A DNA stretch of 46,999 nt from Deltaproteobacteria bacterium (GCA_016220005.1 JACRIV010000113.1:70059-117057), one strand, 5' to 3'. Shown: positions 36,456 through 45,679, counted from the stretch's first letter. Program-made: numbers and translations. Notes: generated by a model not told the origin, from the sequence alone.

Positions 36456-38102
36456 GATCACCGCCCCGGTTCCCGCCGAGCGGACGAGCCGGGCATACCT
36501 GGCAAGGTAGCCCGACCGGACCTTGGGAGCCGGCGCTTTCCACGTCTTCCTGCGCCGTGCAAGCTCCGCGGCGGGGACGTCGAGGGTGAGCTTCCGCCTC
36601 GGGATGTCCAGGACGATCTCGTCGCCGTCCTTGACGAGGGCGATCGGCCCGCCCTCCATCGCCTCGGGGGAGACGTGGCCGATGCACGGCCCATGCGTCC
36701 CCCCGGAGAAGCGCCCGTCGGTGATGAGCGCCACCTTCGTCCCCAGGCCCATCCCCATGATCGCCGAGGTGGGCGAGAGCATCTCGCGCATCCCCGGCCC
36801 CCCCTTGGGGCCCTCGTACCGGATGACGACGACCATGCCGGGCCGGATCTTCCCGCCCATGATCGCCGCCATGGCGGCGTCCTCGGAGTCGAACACCTTG
36901 GCCTTCCCCCGGAACTTGAACATGGACGGATCCACACCCGACTGCTTGACGACGGCGCCGCCGGCCGCCAGGTTGCCGGTCAGGATGGCGATCCCCCCTT
37001 CGGTCCGCACGGGCGCCGACAGGGGGCGGATGATGCCGTCGGAAAGGACCCGCCCCCGCCGGGCGATCCTCGTTATGTCCTCCCCCGCCACGGTCGGGTT
37101 CTTCTTCAGCATGGGCAGCAGCCGGTTGAGCACGCCCGGGATCCCGCCGGAAAACTCCACATCCTCCATCATGTGCGGGCCCGCGGGCGTCACGGTGGTG
37201 AGCTGCGGGGTCTCCCGTGATAGGCGGTCGAACTCGGACAGAGGGAGCGGCACGCCCGCCTCGTGGGCGATGGCAAGCAGGTGCAGGACGGAGTTGGAGG
37301 ACCCCCCAAGGGCCATGTCGACGCGGACGGCGTTCTCGAACGCGGCGCGGGTCAGGATCCGCCGGGGGGTGATCCCCTTGCGGACGAGCTCCACGATCCG
37401 CTGGCCGCTCGCGTAGCCGATGTGCCGCTTCTTGGACATCCCCGCCAGGGCGGTGGCGCAGCCGGGCAGCGACATCCCGAGGGTCTCGGTCAGGCACGCC
37501 ATGGTGTTGGCGGTGTAAAGCCCCTGGCAGGAGCCCTCACCGGGGCACGCCTCGGCCTCGAGGTGACGCAACATCTTGCCGTCGATCTCCCCCCGCTGGA
37601 ACCGGCCGACCGCCTCGAAGGTGTCGGTGACGAGAGAAAGCCTCCGGTCGCCCATGCGTCCGGAGAGCATGGGGCCCGCGGTCAGCACAATGCACGGGAT
37701 GTCGAGCCTTGCGGCGGCCATGAGCATCCCGGGGGTGATCTTGTCGCAGTTCGTGAGGAGGACCAGGCCGTCGAGGGCATGGGCCTCAGCGACCGACTCG
37801 ATCATGTCCGCGATCAGCTCGCGCAGGGGCAGGGAGTAGTGCATCCCCTTGTGGCCCATCGCGATACCGTCGCATACCGCGGGGACCCCGAACAGGAACG
37901 GGTACCCGCCGGCCGCGTGAACGCCGTTTTCGACGACGCGCTCCAGCGGCCGCATCCCCACGTGCCCCGGGACAAGATCGGTGTACGAGGTCGCGATTCC
38001 GATGAAGGGTTTCCCCATGGCGGCCTGCGGCACGCCGGCGGCGCAATAGAGCGCCCGGTGCGGCATCCGCTCCAATCCCTTTTTCGTCCGGTCGCTTCGC
38101 AT
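36450..38102 (-). CDS. ilvD: Dihydroxy-acid dehydratase
   Basis: Iron-sulfur dehydratase, the third step of valine/isoleucine synthesis. The 550-residue protein has Cys119-Asp-Lys in TNCDKITPG and the second ligand Cys in [16 protein letters not shown], then the [12 protein letters not shown] segment and [11 protein letters not shown] near the C-terminus. The position of the third cysteine of [2Fe-2S] homologues is occupied by [10 protein letters not shown], as in the E. coli [4Fe-4S] type. Start ATG 38102 follows AAAGG. A hairpin with eight T lies just upstream. Confidence 0.96.
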   Translation of the reverse strand: MRSDRTKKGLERMPHRALYCAAGVPQAAMGKPFIGIATSYTDLVPGHVGMRPLERVVENGVHAAGGYPFLFGVPAVCDGIAMGHKGMHYSLPLRELIADMIESVAEAHALDGLVLLTNCDKITPGMLMAAARLDIPCIVLTAGPMLSGRMGDRRLSLVTDTFEAVGRFQRGEIDGKMLRHLEAEACPGEGSCQGLYTANTMACLTETLGMSLPGCATALAGMSKKRHIGYASGQRIVELVRKGITPRRILTRAAFENAVRVDMALGGSSNSVLHLLAIAHEAGVPLPLSEFDRLSRETPQLTTVTPAGPHMMEDVEFSGGIPGVLNRLLPMLKKNPTVAGEDITRIARRGRVLSDGIIRPLSAPVRTEGGIAILTGNLAAGGAVVKQSGVDPSMFKFRGKAKVFDSEDAAMAAIMGGKIRPGMVVVIRYEGPKGGPGMREMLSPTSAIMGMGLGTKVALITDGRFSGGTHGPCIGHVSPEAMEGGPIALVKDGDEIVLDIPRRKLTLDVPAAELARRRKTWKAPAPKVRSGYLARYARLVRSAGTGAVIH

Positions 38103-38130
38103 CCTTTTTCCTCTTGCTCCTTTCCGAGAT

Positions 38131-38167
38131 AAAAAAAACCCCTCGTGCGCGCCATCCCGCCCAAGGG
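38131..38167 (-). terminator. Possible terminator/attenuator upstream of ilvD
   Basis: On the minus strand CCCTT, a GC-rich 20-odd-base segment, AGGGG and then eight T (38131-38138) lie 30 bases before the ilvD ATG. The closing stem is only 5 bp with a wobble, so its strength is doubtful. It could end the short upstream transcript or attenuate ilvD. Confidence 0.35.
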
Positions 38168-38215
38168 TGGTTCGTTCCGGATTGAACGGTCTTCCGGTGG
38201 GTGTGCCCCTTGCCT

Positions 38216-38431
38216 TTACGCCCCGGTGAGCATCCTCGCGATCTGGTCCTTCTTGGCGAGCTTCAGCTTCTGCAGTTTTTTCCGCTCCATCTCCTCGTCG
38301 GGCGTCAGGTATATTTTCCTGTCGAATTCCTTCAGTTTTTCATCCAGCATCCGGTGCTCCTGAACCAGGTTTTTGAATGCCGGATCCTTTTCGATGAGAA
38401 ACGCCATCTTCGCGTCCTGGCTCTGGCCCAT
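38216..38431 (-). CDS. YdcH-family (DUF465) small coiled-coil protein
   Basis: A 71-residue helical protein of unknown function. It starts [17 protein letters not shown] and has the family pattern [19 protein letters not shown] followed by [14 protein letters not shown], a two-helix coiled-coil design. ATG 38431 is chosen over an upstream frame because GGAGG lies five bases before it. A strong sigma-70 promoter is upstream and a hairpin with T run lies between it and ilvD. Confidence 0.85.
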   Translation of the reverse strand: MGQSQDAKMAFLIEKDPAFKNLVQEHRMLDEKLKEFDRKIYLTPDEEMERKKLQKLKLAKKDQIARMLTGA

Positions 38432-38460
38432 CGGCACCTCCGGTTTTGGGATGATTGTCC

Positions 38461-38488
38461 AGTCTAACAGAGACGCACAAATTGTCAA
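38461..38488 (-). promoter_or_regulatory. Sigma-70-type promoter upstream of the YdcH-like gene
   Basis: On the minus strand: -35 TTGACA (38483-38488), consensus; 16-base spacer; -10 TAGACT (38461-38466), about 30 bases before the ATG. Confidence 0.65.
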
Positions 38489-38530
38489 ACAAAGCCGGGA
38501 ACCTATGACGTATGGAGCTCGAACCCTTCA

Positions 38531-39238
38531 TCAGTCAATCCTTAACGGTTGGTTTCTCGCTCCACGCTTGATTTCCGCCTCCGAGGGACGGATGTAGGCG
38601 GGTACCGCCGACCGGGCCTCGACCGCCGCACCCTCCCGGATGAGGCGCGCCGCCAGGAGGCCCACCGCGCCCGCGCTGGGCAGCCCTTCCCCTTCGGGCG
38701 CGAAGACGGCCCTTCCCCCAAGACGCTCCCGGAAGAGCACGCCGAAAGGGGCCGCCCCGTCGCCGCAGAAGAACACCGTCCCTTCGGGAAGTCTTCCGGG
38801 AAGCGCGTCCGGCGGGACCGCCATGTCGGGGGAGAGTCTCCTGCACTCCCCGCCCTCCCATCGGAACAGGCCCGCGTAAACCTCCTTCTTCTTCGCGTCC
38901 AGGACCGGGCACACCGTCGCGCCCGCGGCCGGAAACCGGAGCGCGAGTGCATGAAGGGTCGGGACCGGCACCAGGGGCACCCCCCACCCGAAACAGAACC
39001 CCTTCGCGGCCGCCATCCCCACCCGCAATCCCGTGAAGGATCCCGGACCGGCGGAAACCGCAACATGGGTGACGTTTCCAGGCTCGGACCCCGTCGCCCG
39101 GAGAAGCTCCTCGACGGCGGAAAGAAACGTCTCGGAGGACTGGCGCCCCCGAGGCAGCGCCGCCTCCGCGAGCACGGCGTCCCCGGAAACCAGCGCAACG
39201 CTGCCGTGAGCCGTGGCGGACTCGATGGCGAGGATCAA
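38531..39238 (-). CDS. tsaB: tRNA threonylcarbamoyladenosine biosynthesis protein TsaB
   Basis: Non-catalytic partner of TsaD in making the t6A modification at tRNA position 37. The 235-residue protein starts MILAIESATAHGSVAL and has the ASKHA-like SAGPGSFTGLRVGMAAAKG. The HxxxH metal site of TsaD is absent, so it is TsaB and not TsaD. It uses an unusual TTG start at 39238, four bases from the rseP stop, with no good Shine-Dalgarno; translation is probably coupled. Confidence 0.93.
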   Translation of the reverse strand: MILAIESATAHGSVALVSGDAVLAEAALPRGRQSSETFLSAVEELLRATGSEPGNVTHVAVSAGPGSFTGLRVGMAAAKGFCFGWGVPLVPVPTLHALALRFPAAGATVCPVLDAKKKEVYAGLFRWEGGECRRLSPDMAVPPDALPGRLPEGTVFFCGDGAAPFGVLFRERLGGRAVFAPEGEGLPSAGAVGLLAARLIREGAAVEARSAVPAYIRPSEAEIKRGARNQPLRID

Positions 39239-39242
39239 GAGG

Positions 39243-40307
39243 CTACCGTGTGACGAGGCGGGCGATGTCGTTATAGAACACGAGCGCCGTCAGCATCAGG
39301 ATGATCGCCAGGCCGACCTGCTGCGCCAGGGCGCGGGCTTGGGGCGAGAGGGGCTTGCGGCGGAGCGCCTCGATCGAGAAGAAGAGGAGGTGCCCGCCGT
39401 CGAGGATCGGGATGGGGAGAAGGTTCAGGATTCCGAGGTTCACGCTCAACAGGCCGAGGAAGTAGACGAACGGGGAGATCCCCTGACGCGCCTGGTCCCC
39501 CGCGATCTGGGCGATGAGGATCGGCCCGCCGAGGGTTTCGGAGGGGAGGACCCGCGTCACGAGCTTCACGACCGTCATCACGGTCAGCTCTATCAGCTTC
39601 CCCGTCTCCTTTCCGGCGCGGCCGAACGCCTGGACCGGGTTGAGCTTCTGCCGGACGATCTCCTGCCCGGCGACGATCCCGATCTTGGGCTCCCGGACCT
39701 TCTCCCCGAAGATGCTCTTCCCTTCCCGGATCTCGGGGACGACCTTGACGGTGAACTCCTTCTCCCCCCGCCGCACCGTGAGCGTGAGCTCCCTGCCCGC
39801 GCCCTCCTGCCGGATCCGGGCGGCAAGCTCCTCCCAGGTCGCGACGGCTTCCCCGCCGACCCGGACGACGACGTCCCCTGCGGCCAGCCCTGCGCGGGCC
39901 GCCGGCGAGTCGGGGAGAACGTTCCCGATCCTGGGCGTCAGCACGGGGACCCCGCCCAGGAAGACGATCCAGAAGACGAGGACCGCGAAGAGCAGGTTCC
40001 CCAGGGGGCCCGCCGCGACCACCGCCATCTTCACCCAGACCGGCTTGTGATGGAACGACCGGGCCCGCATCTCCTCGGGGATCTCCTCGCCTTCGCTCTC
40101 CCCCACCAGCTTGACGTAGCCGCCGAGCGGGACGGCCGAGAGCAGGTACTCGGTTTCCCCCCGCTTGACGCCTGCGAGCTTCGGCCCGAACCCGAAGGAG
40201 AACTTCGTGACCCCGACCCCCAGCCTGCGGGCGACGAGGAAATGCCCGGCCTCGTGAACGAAGATCAGGATCCCCAGGACGACGATGAAAGAGAGAAAGT
40301 AGATCAT
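39243..40307 (-). CDS. rseP: RIP metalloprotease RseP (site-2 protease family)
   Basis: Intramembrane zinc protease that cleaves anti-sigma factors and remnant signal peptides. The 354-residue protein has the zinc motif HEAGH at residues 18-22 in the first helix, GGYVKLVGE after it, one PDZ domain (about 115-200, with AGLAAGDVVVRVGG), and the third zinc ligand in LLPIPILDGGH near the C-terminus. There is one PDZ domain instead of E. coli's two. ATG 40307 lies eight bases from dxr. Upstream codons are a shadow of dxr. Confidence 0.95.
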   Translation of the reverse strand: MIYFLSFIVVLGILIFVHEAGHFLVARRLGVGVTKFSFGFGPKLAGVKRGETEYLLSAVPLGGYVKLVGESEGEEIPEEMRARSFHHKPVWVKMAVVAAGPLGNLLFAVLVFWIVFLGGVPVLTPRIGNVLPDSPAARAGLAAGDVVVRVGGEAVATWEELAARIRQEGAGRELTLTVRRGEKEFTVKVVPEIREGKSIFGEKVREPKIGIVAGQEIVRQKLNPVQAFGRAGKETGKLIELTVMTVVKLVTRVLPSETLGGPILIAQIAGDQARQGISPFVYFLGLLSVNLGILNLLPIPILDGGHLLFFSIEALRRKPLSPQARALAQQVGLAIILMLTALVFYNDIARLVTR

Positions 40308-40314
40308 GGGAGCT

Positions 40315-41484
40315 TCAGGGCCTCCGAATGAAGGATATCCGTCGCATGGCCGCCTCCCGCGCCTCCCCGTCCGCGCGGAAGACATCGGACAGGGTAACGT
40401 TTCTTCTTCCCCCGCGCCAGCCGGCCATTACGGACTCCACCACTTTCGCGATGTCGGTGAACCGGATCCTCCCCGACAGGAACGCGTCGACCGCGACCTC
40501 GTTCCCGGCATTCAGCGCCGCGGGCGCGGTCCTCCCCGCCTCCGCGGCGGCGTAGGCCATCGATAGGGCTGGAAACCTCCTGCGATCAGGTGTCTCGAAG
40601 GTCCATCCGTCCATTCGATGCGGCTTGAATCTGGGCAGTTCCAGGGGGAGCCGCTCCGGGTAGGAGAGGGCGTAGCCGATGGGGATCCGCATGTCGGGGA
40701 TCCCGAGTTGGGCGATCAGGCTCCCGTCCCGGTATTCCACCATCGAATGGACGACCGATTGGGGGTGGATGGTCACGTCGATCTTCGAGGGGGGGAGGCC
40801 GAAGAGCCACGTCGCCTCGATCACCTCCAGCCCCTTGTTCATGAGCGTCGCGGAGTCGACCGAGATCTTCGTCCCCATCCTCCACGTCGGGTGCCCCAAC
40901 GCCTCGGCCACCGTCGCCTCCCTCATCTGGCGGAGGGTGCGGTTCCGGAACGGCCCCCCGGAGGCGGTGAGGATGATCCGCAGGACGTCCTCGCGGCGGT
41001 GCCCCTCGATCGCCTGGAAGACCGCCGAGTGCTCGCTGTCCACGGGGAGTATCCGCGCCCCCCCCGCCCGGGCGGCCTCTACGAGGAACCTGCCGGCCAT
41101 TACGAGCAGCTCCTTGTTGGCCAGGGCGATCCGCTTCCCGAGTCTCGCGGCCGCGATGACCGGCCTGACCGACGACACACCGGAGGCGGCGGCAAGGACG
41201 GTATCCGTCGCCTTGGCGCAGACCGCCTCGGTCATCCCCTGCTCGCCGAACACCACGCGGGTGCCGGCGGGAAGGCGGCCCAGACGGGCGGCGGCGCGCT
41301 CCTCCGAGAGGCAGATTACGGCGGGACGGAACCGCCGCGCCTGGTCCCCGAGCATCTTCGCGTTTTTCCCGGCGCACAGGGCCGCCACCCGGAACCTCCC
41401 TGGAAAACGGGCGATCACGTCGAGGGCGCTTCGGCCCACCGATCCGGTGGAGCCCAGGACGGCTACCGCTTTCGGCAAGCCCAT
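40315..41484 (-). CDS. dxr: 1-deoxy-D-xylulose 5-phosphate reductoisomerase
   Basis: NADPH-dependent first committed step of the MEP isoprenoid pathway, supplying precursors for uppS. The 389-residue protein starts with VAVLGSTGSVGRSALDVI, has LANKELLVMAG, the metal-binding LPVDSEHSAVFQAIEG, TASGGPF and WRMGTKISVDSATLMNKGLE. It is intact and lies between cdsA and rseP in the conserved order. Confidence 0.97.
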   Translation of the reverse strand: MGLPKAVAVLGSTGSVGRSALDVIARFPGRFRVAALCAGKNAKMLGDQARRFRPAVICLSEERAAARLGRLPAGTRVVFGEQGMTEAVCAKATDTVLAAASGVSSVRPVIAAARLGKRIALANKELLVMAGRFLVEAARAGGARILPVDSEHSAVFQAIEGHRREDVLRIILTASGGPFRNRTLRQMREATVAEALGHPTWRMGTKISVDSATLMNKGLEVIEATWLFGLPPSKIDVTIHPQSVVHSMVEYRDGSLIAQLGIPDMRIPIGYALSYPERLPLELPRFKPHRMDGWTFETPDRRRFPALSMAYAAAEAGRTAPAALNAGNEVAVDAFLSGRIRFTDIAKVVESVMAGWRGGRRNVTLSDVFRADGEAREAAMRRISFIRRP

Positions 41485-41485
41485 C

Positions 41486-42292
41486 CTAGTGTCCCCCGAC
41501 CTGCCCGGAGAGGATCGCCAGGAGGTAGAGAATCGGACCCACGGCGATGATGCTGTCGGAGCGGTCGAACAGCCCCCCGTGGCCCGGCAGCAGCCCGCTG
41601 CTGTCCTTCACCTCGGCCGCCCGCTTGAGCAGCGACTCGAAGAGGTCCCCCGCCTGGCCCACCGCGCCCACGATCGCGGCCGACCCGAAGGCGAACCAGG
41701 CCGGGACGCCCGGGAGAAAAGCGACGGCGTACGCGGTGGCGAAGAACACGCTGGCCGCGAGCCCCCCCGCGGCGCCCTCCACGGTCTTGTTCGGCGAGAT
41801 CCGGGGGGAAAGCCGTCGCTTCCCGAACGCCCGCCCGACGAAATAGGCGAACGTGTCCCCCGCGGAGACCGCCACGACGCCCAGGAGCACCCAGTGCTCT
41901 CCCCGGGGAAGGAAGATGGTCCGCGGGTAGGTCGAGAAGAACCCCCCGATGTAGACGGCCCCCAGGGCGGTGAGCGCCGCACCCCGCACCCGTTCGTCCG
42001 GCTCCCCTTGTCCCGAGAGGAAGGGGAATATCCCCGCGGCGACGCAGAGGAAGATGGCCGCCGCGGCCGCCGGGTACGGGAGAGCGGCCCCCGAGGCGTA
42101 GACCAGGCCGGTGACCGCGATCCCGGACCACCGGTCGCGGGCGGAGAGGAGAAACATCCTGAAATATTCGCCCGCGCACAGGAGGGTCGCGGCGCCGACG
42201 AACAGCGTGAAGGGCCATCCTTTCCCGTAAAGGATCGTTCCGACCAGGAGCGGCAGGAGGACAGCGGCGGTTGCGACCCTTTTCCGGAGCAC
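41486..42292 (-). CDS. cdsA: Phosphatidate cytidylyltransferase
   Basis: Integral membrane enzyme that makes CDP-diacylglycerol from phosphatidate and CTP. The 268-residue protein has about eight hydrophobic helices and the CdsA signature LLKRAAEVKDSSGLLPGHGG then LFDRSDS at the C-terminal end. The start is a GTG at 42292 just after the uppS stop (TAATCGTG). The pssA and psd genes at 31398-32854 use its product. Confidence 0.94.
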   Translation of the reverse strand: MLRKRVATAAVLLPLLVGTILYGKGWPFTLFVGAATLLCAGEYFRMFLLSARDRWSGIAVTGLVYASGAALPYPAAAAAIFLCVAAGIFPFLSGQGEPDERVRGAALTALGAVYIGGFFSTYPRTIFLPRGEHWVLLGVVAVSAGDTFAYFVGRAFGKRRLSPRISPNKTVEGAAGGLAASVFFATAYAVAFLPGVPAWFAFGSAAIVGAVGQAGDLFESLLKRAAEVKDSSGLLPGHGGLFDRSDSIIAVGPILYLLAILSGQVGGH

Positions 42293-42294
42293 GA

Positions 42295-43050
42295 TTACTT
42301 GCCGCCGGACGGAGGCTCCGCCTGCTCCTCCGTCAGCCCGAAGCGGCGGTGCCTGCGGGAATACTCGTCGAGCGCCTGGAGGAACTCGGGCTTCCCGAAA
42401 TCGGGCCAGAGCACGTCGGTGAACACGAACTCGGCATATGCGCCCTGCCACAGAAGAAAATTGCTCACCCGGAGCTCCCCGCTGGTGCGGATGACCAGGT
42501 CGGGGTCGGGCATCCCTGCCGTGTCGAGCCGGCCGGCGAAGACCTCCTCGGAGATCTGCTCCGGGGCGATACGCCCCGCCGCGGCGTCCTCCGCCAGCTT
42601 CCTCGCCGCCCGGACGATCTCATTGCGCCCGGCGTACGAAAGCGCCAAGGTCAGCGTCATCTCGTCATGGACCGCGGTCGCCGACTGCGTGCGTGCGAGC
42701 GCCTCCCGGACGAAGGCGGGGAGCTGCCAGGCCTCCCCGATGACGTTCAGACGAATGCGGTGACGCACGAACTCCGGGAGCTCCGAAAGGAGGAACTCCC
42801 GGAGCAGGCCCATGAGCGTGGAGACTTCGGGCTCGGGCCTTCCCCAGTTCTCCACGGAGAAGGCGTAAAGGGTCAGGTAGGGGATGCCGAGCTCCCGCGC
42901 GCACTCCACGACCGCGCGGACGGACCGTATCCCCATCCTGTGACCTTCGACCCGCGGAAGGCCGCGGAACCTGGCCCATCGCCCGTTGCCGTCCATGATG
43001 ACGGCGACGTGGCGCGGAAGCGCGCCCGCGTCGGTTCCGCCGCTTCGCAT
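42295..43050 (-). CDS. uppS: Isoprenyl (undecaprenyl) diphosphate synthase
   Basis: cis-Prenyltransferase that makes the C55 carrier lipid for peptidoglycan and LPS. The 251-residue protein has the catalytic Asp20 in VAVIMDGNGRWARFRG, YAFSVENWGRP and DLVIRTSGELRVSNFLLWQ with the EFVFTDVLWPDF end. ATG 43050 is chosen; the higher frame overlaps the ferredoxin gene. Shine-Dalgarno is weak (AAGG four bases before the ATG). Confidence 0.95.
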   Translation of the reverse strand: MRSGGTDAGALPRHVAVIMDGNGRWARFRGLPRVEGHRMGIRSVRAVVECARELGIPYLTLYAFSVENWGRPEPEVSTLMGLLREFLLSELPEFVRHRIRLNVIGEAWQLPAFVREALARTQSATAVHDEMTLTLALSYAGRNEIVRAARKLAEDAAAGRIAPEQISEEVFAGRLDTAGMPDPDLVIRTSGELRVSNFLLWQGAYAEFVFTDVLWPDFGKPEFLQALDEYSRRHRRFGLTEEQAEPPSGGK

Positions 43051-43085
43051 TTGGCCTTGGGGTCTACAGTTCCCGGAGGAACGTC

Positions 43086-43250
43086 CTAGTTCTGGACGAT
43101 CGCGCCGGTGGGGCAGGAATCGACGCAGGCGAGGCACTCGGTGCACGTGTCATTCACCTTGTACTTGTCGCCCTCCTCGATCGCGCCCGTGGGGCAGGTG
43201 TCCATGCAAGTGCCGCAAGCGGTGCACTCGTCGTTGATGACTACAGCCAT
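43086..43250 (-). CDS. 2[4Fe-4S] ferredoxin
   Basis: A 54-residue low-potential electron carrier. It has two CxxCxxCxxxCP clusters: Cys9, 12, 15, 19 and Cys36, 39, 42, 46, each followed by Pro-Thr-Gly-Ala-Ile, so all eight ligands are present. The start MAVVINDECTACGTC at ATG 43250 is preceded by AGGAGG at eight bases. It sits between frr and uppS, away from any recognisable redox partner. It is typical of anaerobes. Confidence 0.95.
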   Translation of the reverse strand: MAVVINDECTACGTCMDTCPTGAIEEGDKYKVNDTCTECLACVDSCPTGAIVQN

Positions 43251-43301
43251 GATGTTTTCCTCCTTCTGCTGCCGGGGTTGATGAAGTGGAGGCCCGGTGT
43301 T

Positions 43302-43856
43302 TCAGACCTCCATGATCTCCTGTTCCTTGACCTTGAGGATCTCGTCGATCTTCCTGATGAAGGCGTCGGTCTCCTTCTGGATCCGCTCCTGGCCGCGCTT
43401 CATCTCGTCCTCCGAGATCTCCTTCTTCTTCTCCTTCTCCTTGATCCGCTCGATCGCCTCTCGGCGGATGTTGCGGACCGCCACCCGGGCCTCCTCGGCC
43501 ATCTTCTTCACCACCTTGACCAGCTCCTTCCGGCGCTCCTCGGTCAGGGGGGGAATGGGGACCCGGACGATCTTCCCGTCGCTCGCGGGGTTCAGACCCA
43601 GCCCGCTCGCCTGGATCGCCTTCTCGATCGCCCCGATCAGCTTGGCGTCCCAGGGGGTGATGGTGATGAGGCGGCTCTCCGGCACCGAGAGGGTCCCCAC
43701 CTGCTGGAGCGGCGTCGGTGTCCCGTAATAGTCGACCTTGACGCCGTCCAGGAGCGAGAACGAGGCGCGCCCGGTGCGGACCTTCCCGAGCTCCTTCCTG
43801 AACGACTCGATGCCCCGGGTCATCTTCCCGGAAACGTCCTTGAGCAGAGCCTCCAT
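43302..43856 (-). CDS. frr: Ribosome recycling factor
   Basis: With EF-G splits the post-termination ribosome. The 184-residue protein starts [19 protein letters not shown] and has VRTGRASFSLLDGVKVDYYG, the family core, with a Lys/Glu-rich helical C-terminus. ATG 43856 overlaps the pyrH stop (TGATG). The frame continues upstream only as a shadow of pyrH. Confidence 0.97.
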   Translation of the reverse strand: MEALLKDVSGKMTRGIESFRKELGKVRTGRASFSLLDGVKVDYYGTPTPLQQVGTLSVPESRLITITPWDAKLIGAIEKAIQASGLGLNPASDGKIVRVPIPPLTEERRKELVKVVKKMAEEARVAVRNIRREAIERIKEKEKKKEISEDEMKRGQERIQKETDAFIRKIDEILKVKEQEIMEV

Positions 43857-44581
43857 CAGTGGCCTCCGTGGACGACGGTGCCGATCTTCTCCCCGAGGAC
43901 CGCCCGGACGATGTTCCCGCGCTTCGTCAGGTCGAACACGACGATCGGGAGGCCGTTGTCCATGCACAGGGAGATCGCCGTCGCGTCCATCACCTTGAGG
44001 TTTTTTTGCAGGACGTCGATGTAGGTCAGTTCCTTGAACTTCTTCGCCTTCTTGTGGACCATCGGGTCCCGGTCGTAGACGCCGTCCACCTTCGTCGCCT
44101 TCAGGATCGCGTCGGCGTTGATCTCCATCGCCCGGAGCGCGGCCGCGGTGTCGGTGGTGAAGTACGGGTTCCCCGTGCCCCCCGCGAAGATGACCACCCG
44201 CCCTTTCTCCAGGTGGCGCAGGGCGCGCCGCCGGATGTACGGCTCGGCGATGGCCCGCATCTCGATGGCGGAGAGGACCCGGGTCACCACCCCGTCGCGC
44301 TCCAGCCTCTCCTGCAGGGCGAGGCTGTTGATGACGGTGGCCAGCATCCCCATGTAGTCGGCCGACGCGCGATCGATGCCGTAATCGCGGCTTGTCCGGA
44401 TGCCCCGGAAGATGTTTCCGCCTCCCACCACGAGCGCCACCTGGACGCCTAAGGCCGTGATCTTCCCCACCTCCCCGGCCAGGTCGGCGAGGACCGCCGG
44501 GTCGATCCCGTACTCCTGCTTCCCCATCAGGGCCTCCCCCGACAGCTTCAGCAAGATGCGGCGGTAGATCGGTTTGGCCAC
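43856..44581 (-). CDS. pyrH: UMP kinase
   Basis: Phosphorylates UMP to UDP; usually hexameric and regulated by GTP and UTP. The 241-residue protein begins [20 protein letters not shown], with KLSGE at 12-16, then [13 protein letters not shown] and [12 protein letters not shown]. It uses GTG 44581, preceded by GGAGG at four bases. The exceptionally long open frame reaching back beyond tsf and rpsB is an artefact of the GC-rich code. Confidence 0.96.
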   Translation of the reverse strand: MAKPIYRRILLKLSGEALMGKQEYGIDPAVLADLAGEVGKITALGVQVALVVGGGNIFRGIRTSRDYGIDRASADYMGMLATVINSLALQERLERDGVVTRVLSAIEMRAIAEPYIRRRALRHLEKGRVVIFAGGTGNPYFTTDTAAALRAMEINADAILKATKVDGVYDRDPMVHKKAKKFKELTYIDVLQKNLKVMDATAISLCMDNGLPIVVFDLTKRGNIVRAVLGEKIGTVVHGGH

Positions 44582-44607
44582 GGTCCCTCCGGGACGGCTC
44601 AGGCGAG

Positions 44608-45528
44608 TCAGTGCTGCCCGAGCTGCCTGGCCACCTCGGCGGCAAGGTCGTCGGAGCGTTTCTCCATCCCCTCGCCGACCTGGAAGCGGGCGAAGTCGGC
44701 CACGCGCACTTCCGCCCCGACCTTCGCGGCCATCGCCTTCAAGAGTTCCTTCACCTTCCGGTCCGGATCCTTGATGAACGCCTGCTCGACCAGGCAGAAG
44801 TCCCCGTAGAACTTCTCGAGCTTCCCTTCCGCGATCTTGTCGAGGATCTTCTCCGGCTTGCCCGCCGCAAGCGCCTGCTCCCGATAAATGGCCTTCTCCC
44901 GGGCGATCGCTTCGGGCGGGACGTTCTCCCTGGAGATGTAGGAAGGGTTGGCCGCGGCGACCTGCATCGCAAGGTCCTTGCCGAGGGCGGCGAACTCCGG
45001 GGCGTCCGCCCCGGCGCCGTGCAGCTCGACCAGGACCCCGATCTTCCCGCCCGCGTGGATGTACGGGACCACGACGCCTTTCGTCCCCGCCGGCGGCGCG
45101 TAGCGGACGAACCGCCGGAAGGAGATCTTCTCGCCGATCTTGGCGACCCGCTCGGTCAGCTTCTCGTCCAGGGTGGCGCCGCCCGCCGGGAGGGCCAGCG
45201 CGGCCTCCACGTCCCGGGGAGCCTTCGCGTGCACCAGGGCGGCGACTTCCCGAACGAACGCCTGGAAATCTTCGGTCTTGGCGACGAAGTCCGTCTCGCA
45301 GTTCACCTCGACGAGGGCCCCCGCGGCGCCGTCCACGTGCGCGGCGACCACCCCTTCCGAGGCGATGCGGCCGGCCTTCTTCGCCGCCGCCGCCAGCCCC
45401 TTCTTCCTCAGGTAGTCGATCGCCTGCTCCATGGCGCCGCCGGACTCCGTCAGCGCCTTCTTGCAATCCATCATCCCCGCGCCGGTCTTTTCGCGCAGTT
45501 CGCGTACCATCTCCGATGTGATCTGCAT
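44608..45528 (-). CDS. tsf: Translation elongation factor Ts
   Basis: Nucleotide exchange factor for EF-Tu. The 306-residue protein has the UBA-like start [19 protein letters not shown], then [14 protein letters not shown] (79-84 TDFVAK), and a C-terminal core with [16 protein letters not shown]. At 306 residues it is a full-length two-subdomain form. It lies downstream of rpsB across a 153-base gap carrying a CRISPR-type repeat. Confidence 0.97.
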   Translation of the reverse strand: MQITSEMVRELREKTGAGMMDCKKALTESGGAMEQAIDYLRKKGLAAAAKKAGRIASEGVVAAHVDGAAGALVEVNCETDFVAKTEDFQAFVREVAALVHAKAPRDVEAALALPAGGATLDEKLTERVAKIGEKISFRRFVRYAPPAGTKGVVVPYIHAGGKIGVLVELHGAGADAPEFAALGKDLAMQVAAANPSYISRENVPPEAIAREKAIYREQALAAGKPEKILDKIAEGKLEKFYGDFCLVEQAFIKDPDRKVKELLKAMAAKVGAEVRVADFARFQVGEGMEKRSDDLAAEVARQLGQH

Positions 45529-45557
45529 CCCTTATCTCTCCCGGTCGATAATCGTTT

Positions 45558-45590
45558 GTTTCAATCCACGCGCCCCAAGCGGGGCGCGAC
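45558..45590 (-). repeat. Single CRISPR-type repeat (type I-C-like) between rpsB and tsf
   Basis: A 33-base sequence that on the minus strand begins GTCGCGCCCC, has a perfect 8-bp stem (CGCGCCCC, loop GCTT, GGGGCGCG), and ends GTGGATTGAAAC. Length, stem and the terminal GGATTGAAAC all match type I-C CRISPR repeats. There is no second copy 30-40 bases away on either side, no array and no cas genes. It lies 29 bases before the tsf ATG, so on the tsf transcript it would form a hairpin in the leader. Confidence 0.7.
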
Positions 45591-45640
45591 ATGACGAGTT
45601 GACCGTTGCGAGGCCATTTAGACGAAATCGCGCTGCGATG

Positions 45641-45679
45641 CCCGGGCGGGCCCGGGGGGCGGCGACCGCTTCGCCCGGG
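45641..45679. other. GC-rich stem after the rpsB stop
   Basis: CCCGGGCG (45641-45648) and CGCCCGGG (45672-45679) form a perfect 8-bp stem with a GC-rich loop, two bases past the rpsB stop. No T run follows, so it is more likely a processing or attenuating hairpin than a full terminator. Confidence 0.35.

Noticed and set aside
38164-38180. AGGGTGGTTCG on the plus strand, like the T-box motif
   Set aside because: The gene it might control (ilvD) is on the other strand, and the rest of a T-box leader is missing.
41480-41496. CTAGTGTCCC at the cdsA stop as another end of the repeat family
   Set aside because: The match to copy C stops after about 10 bases and no opposite end was found nearby.
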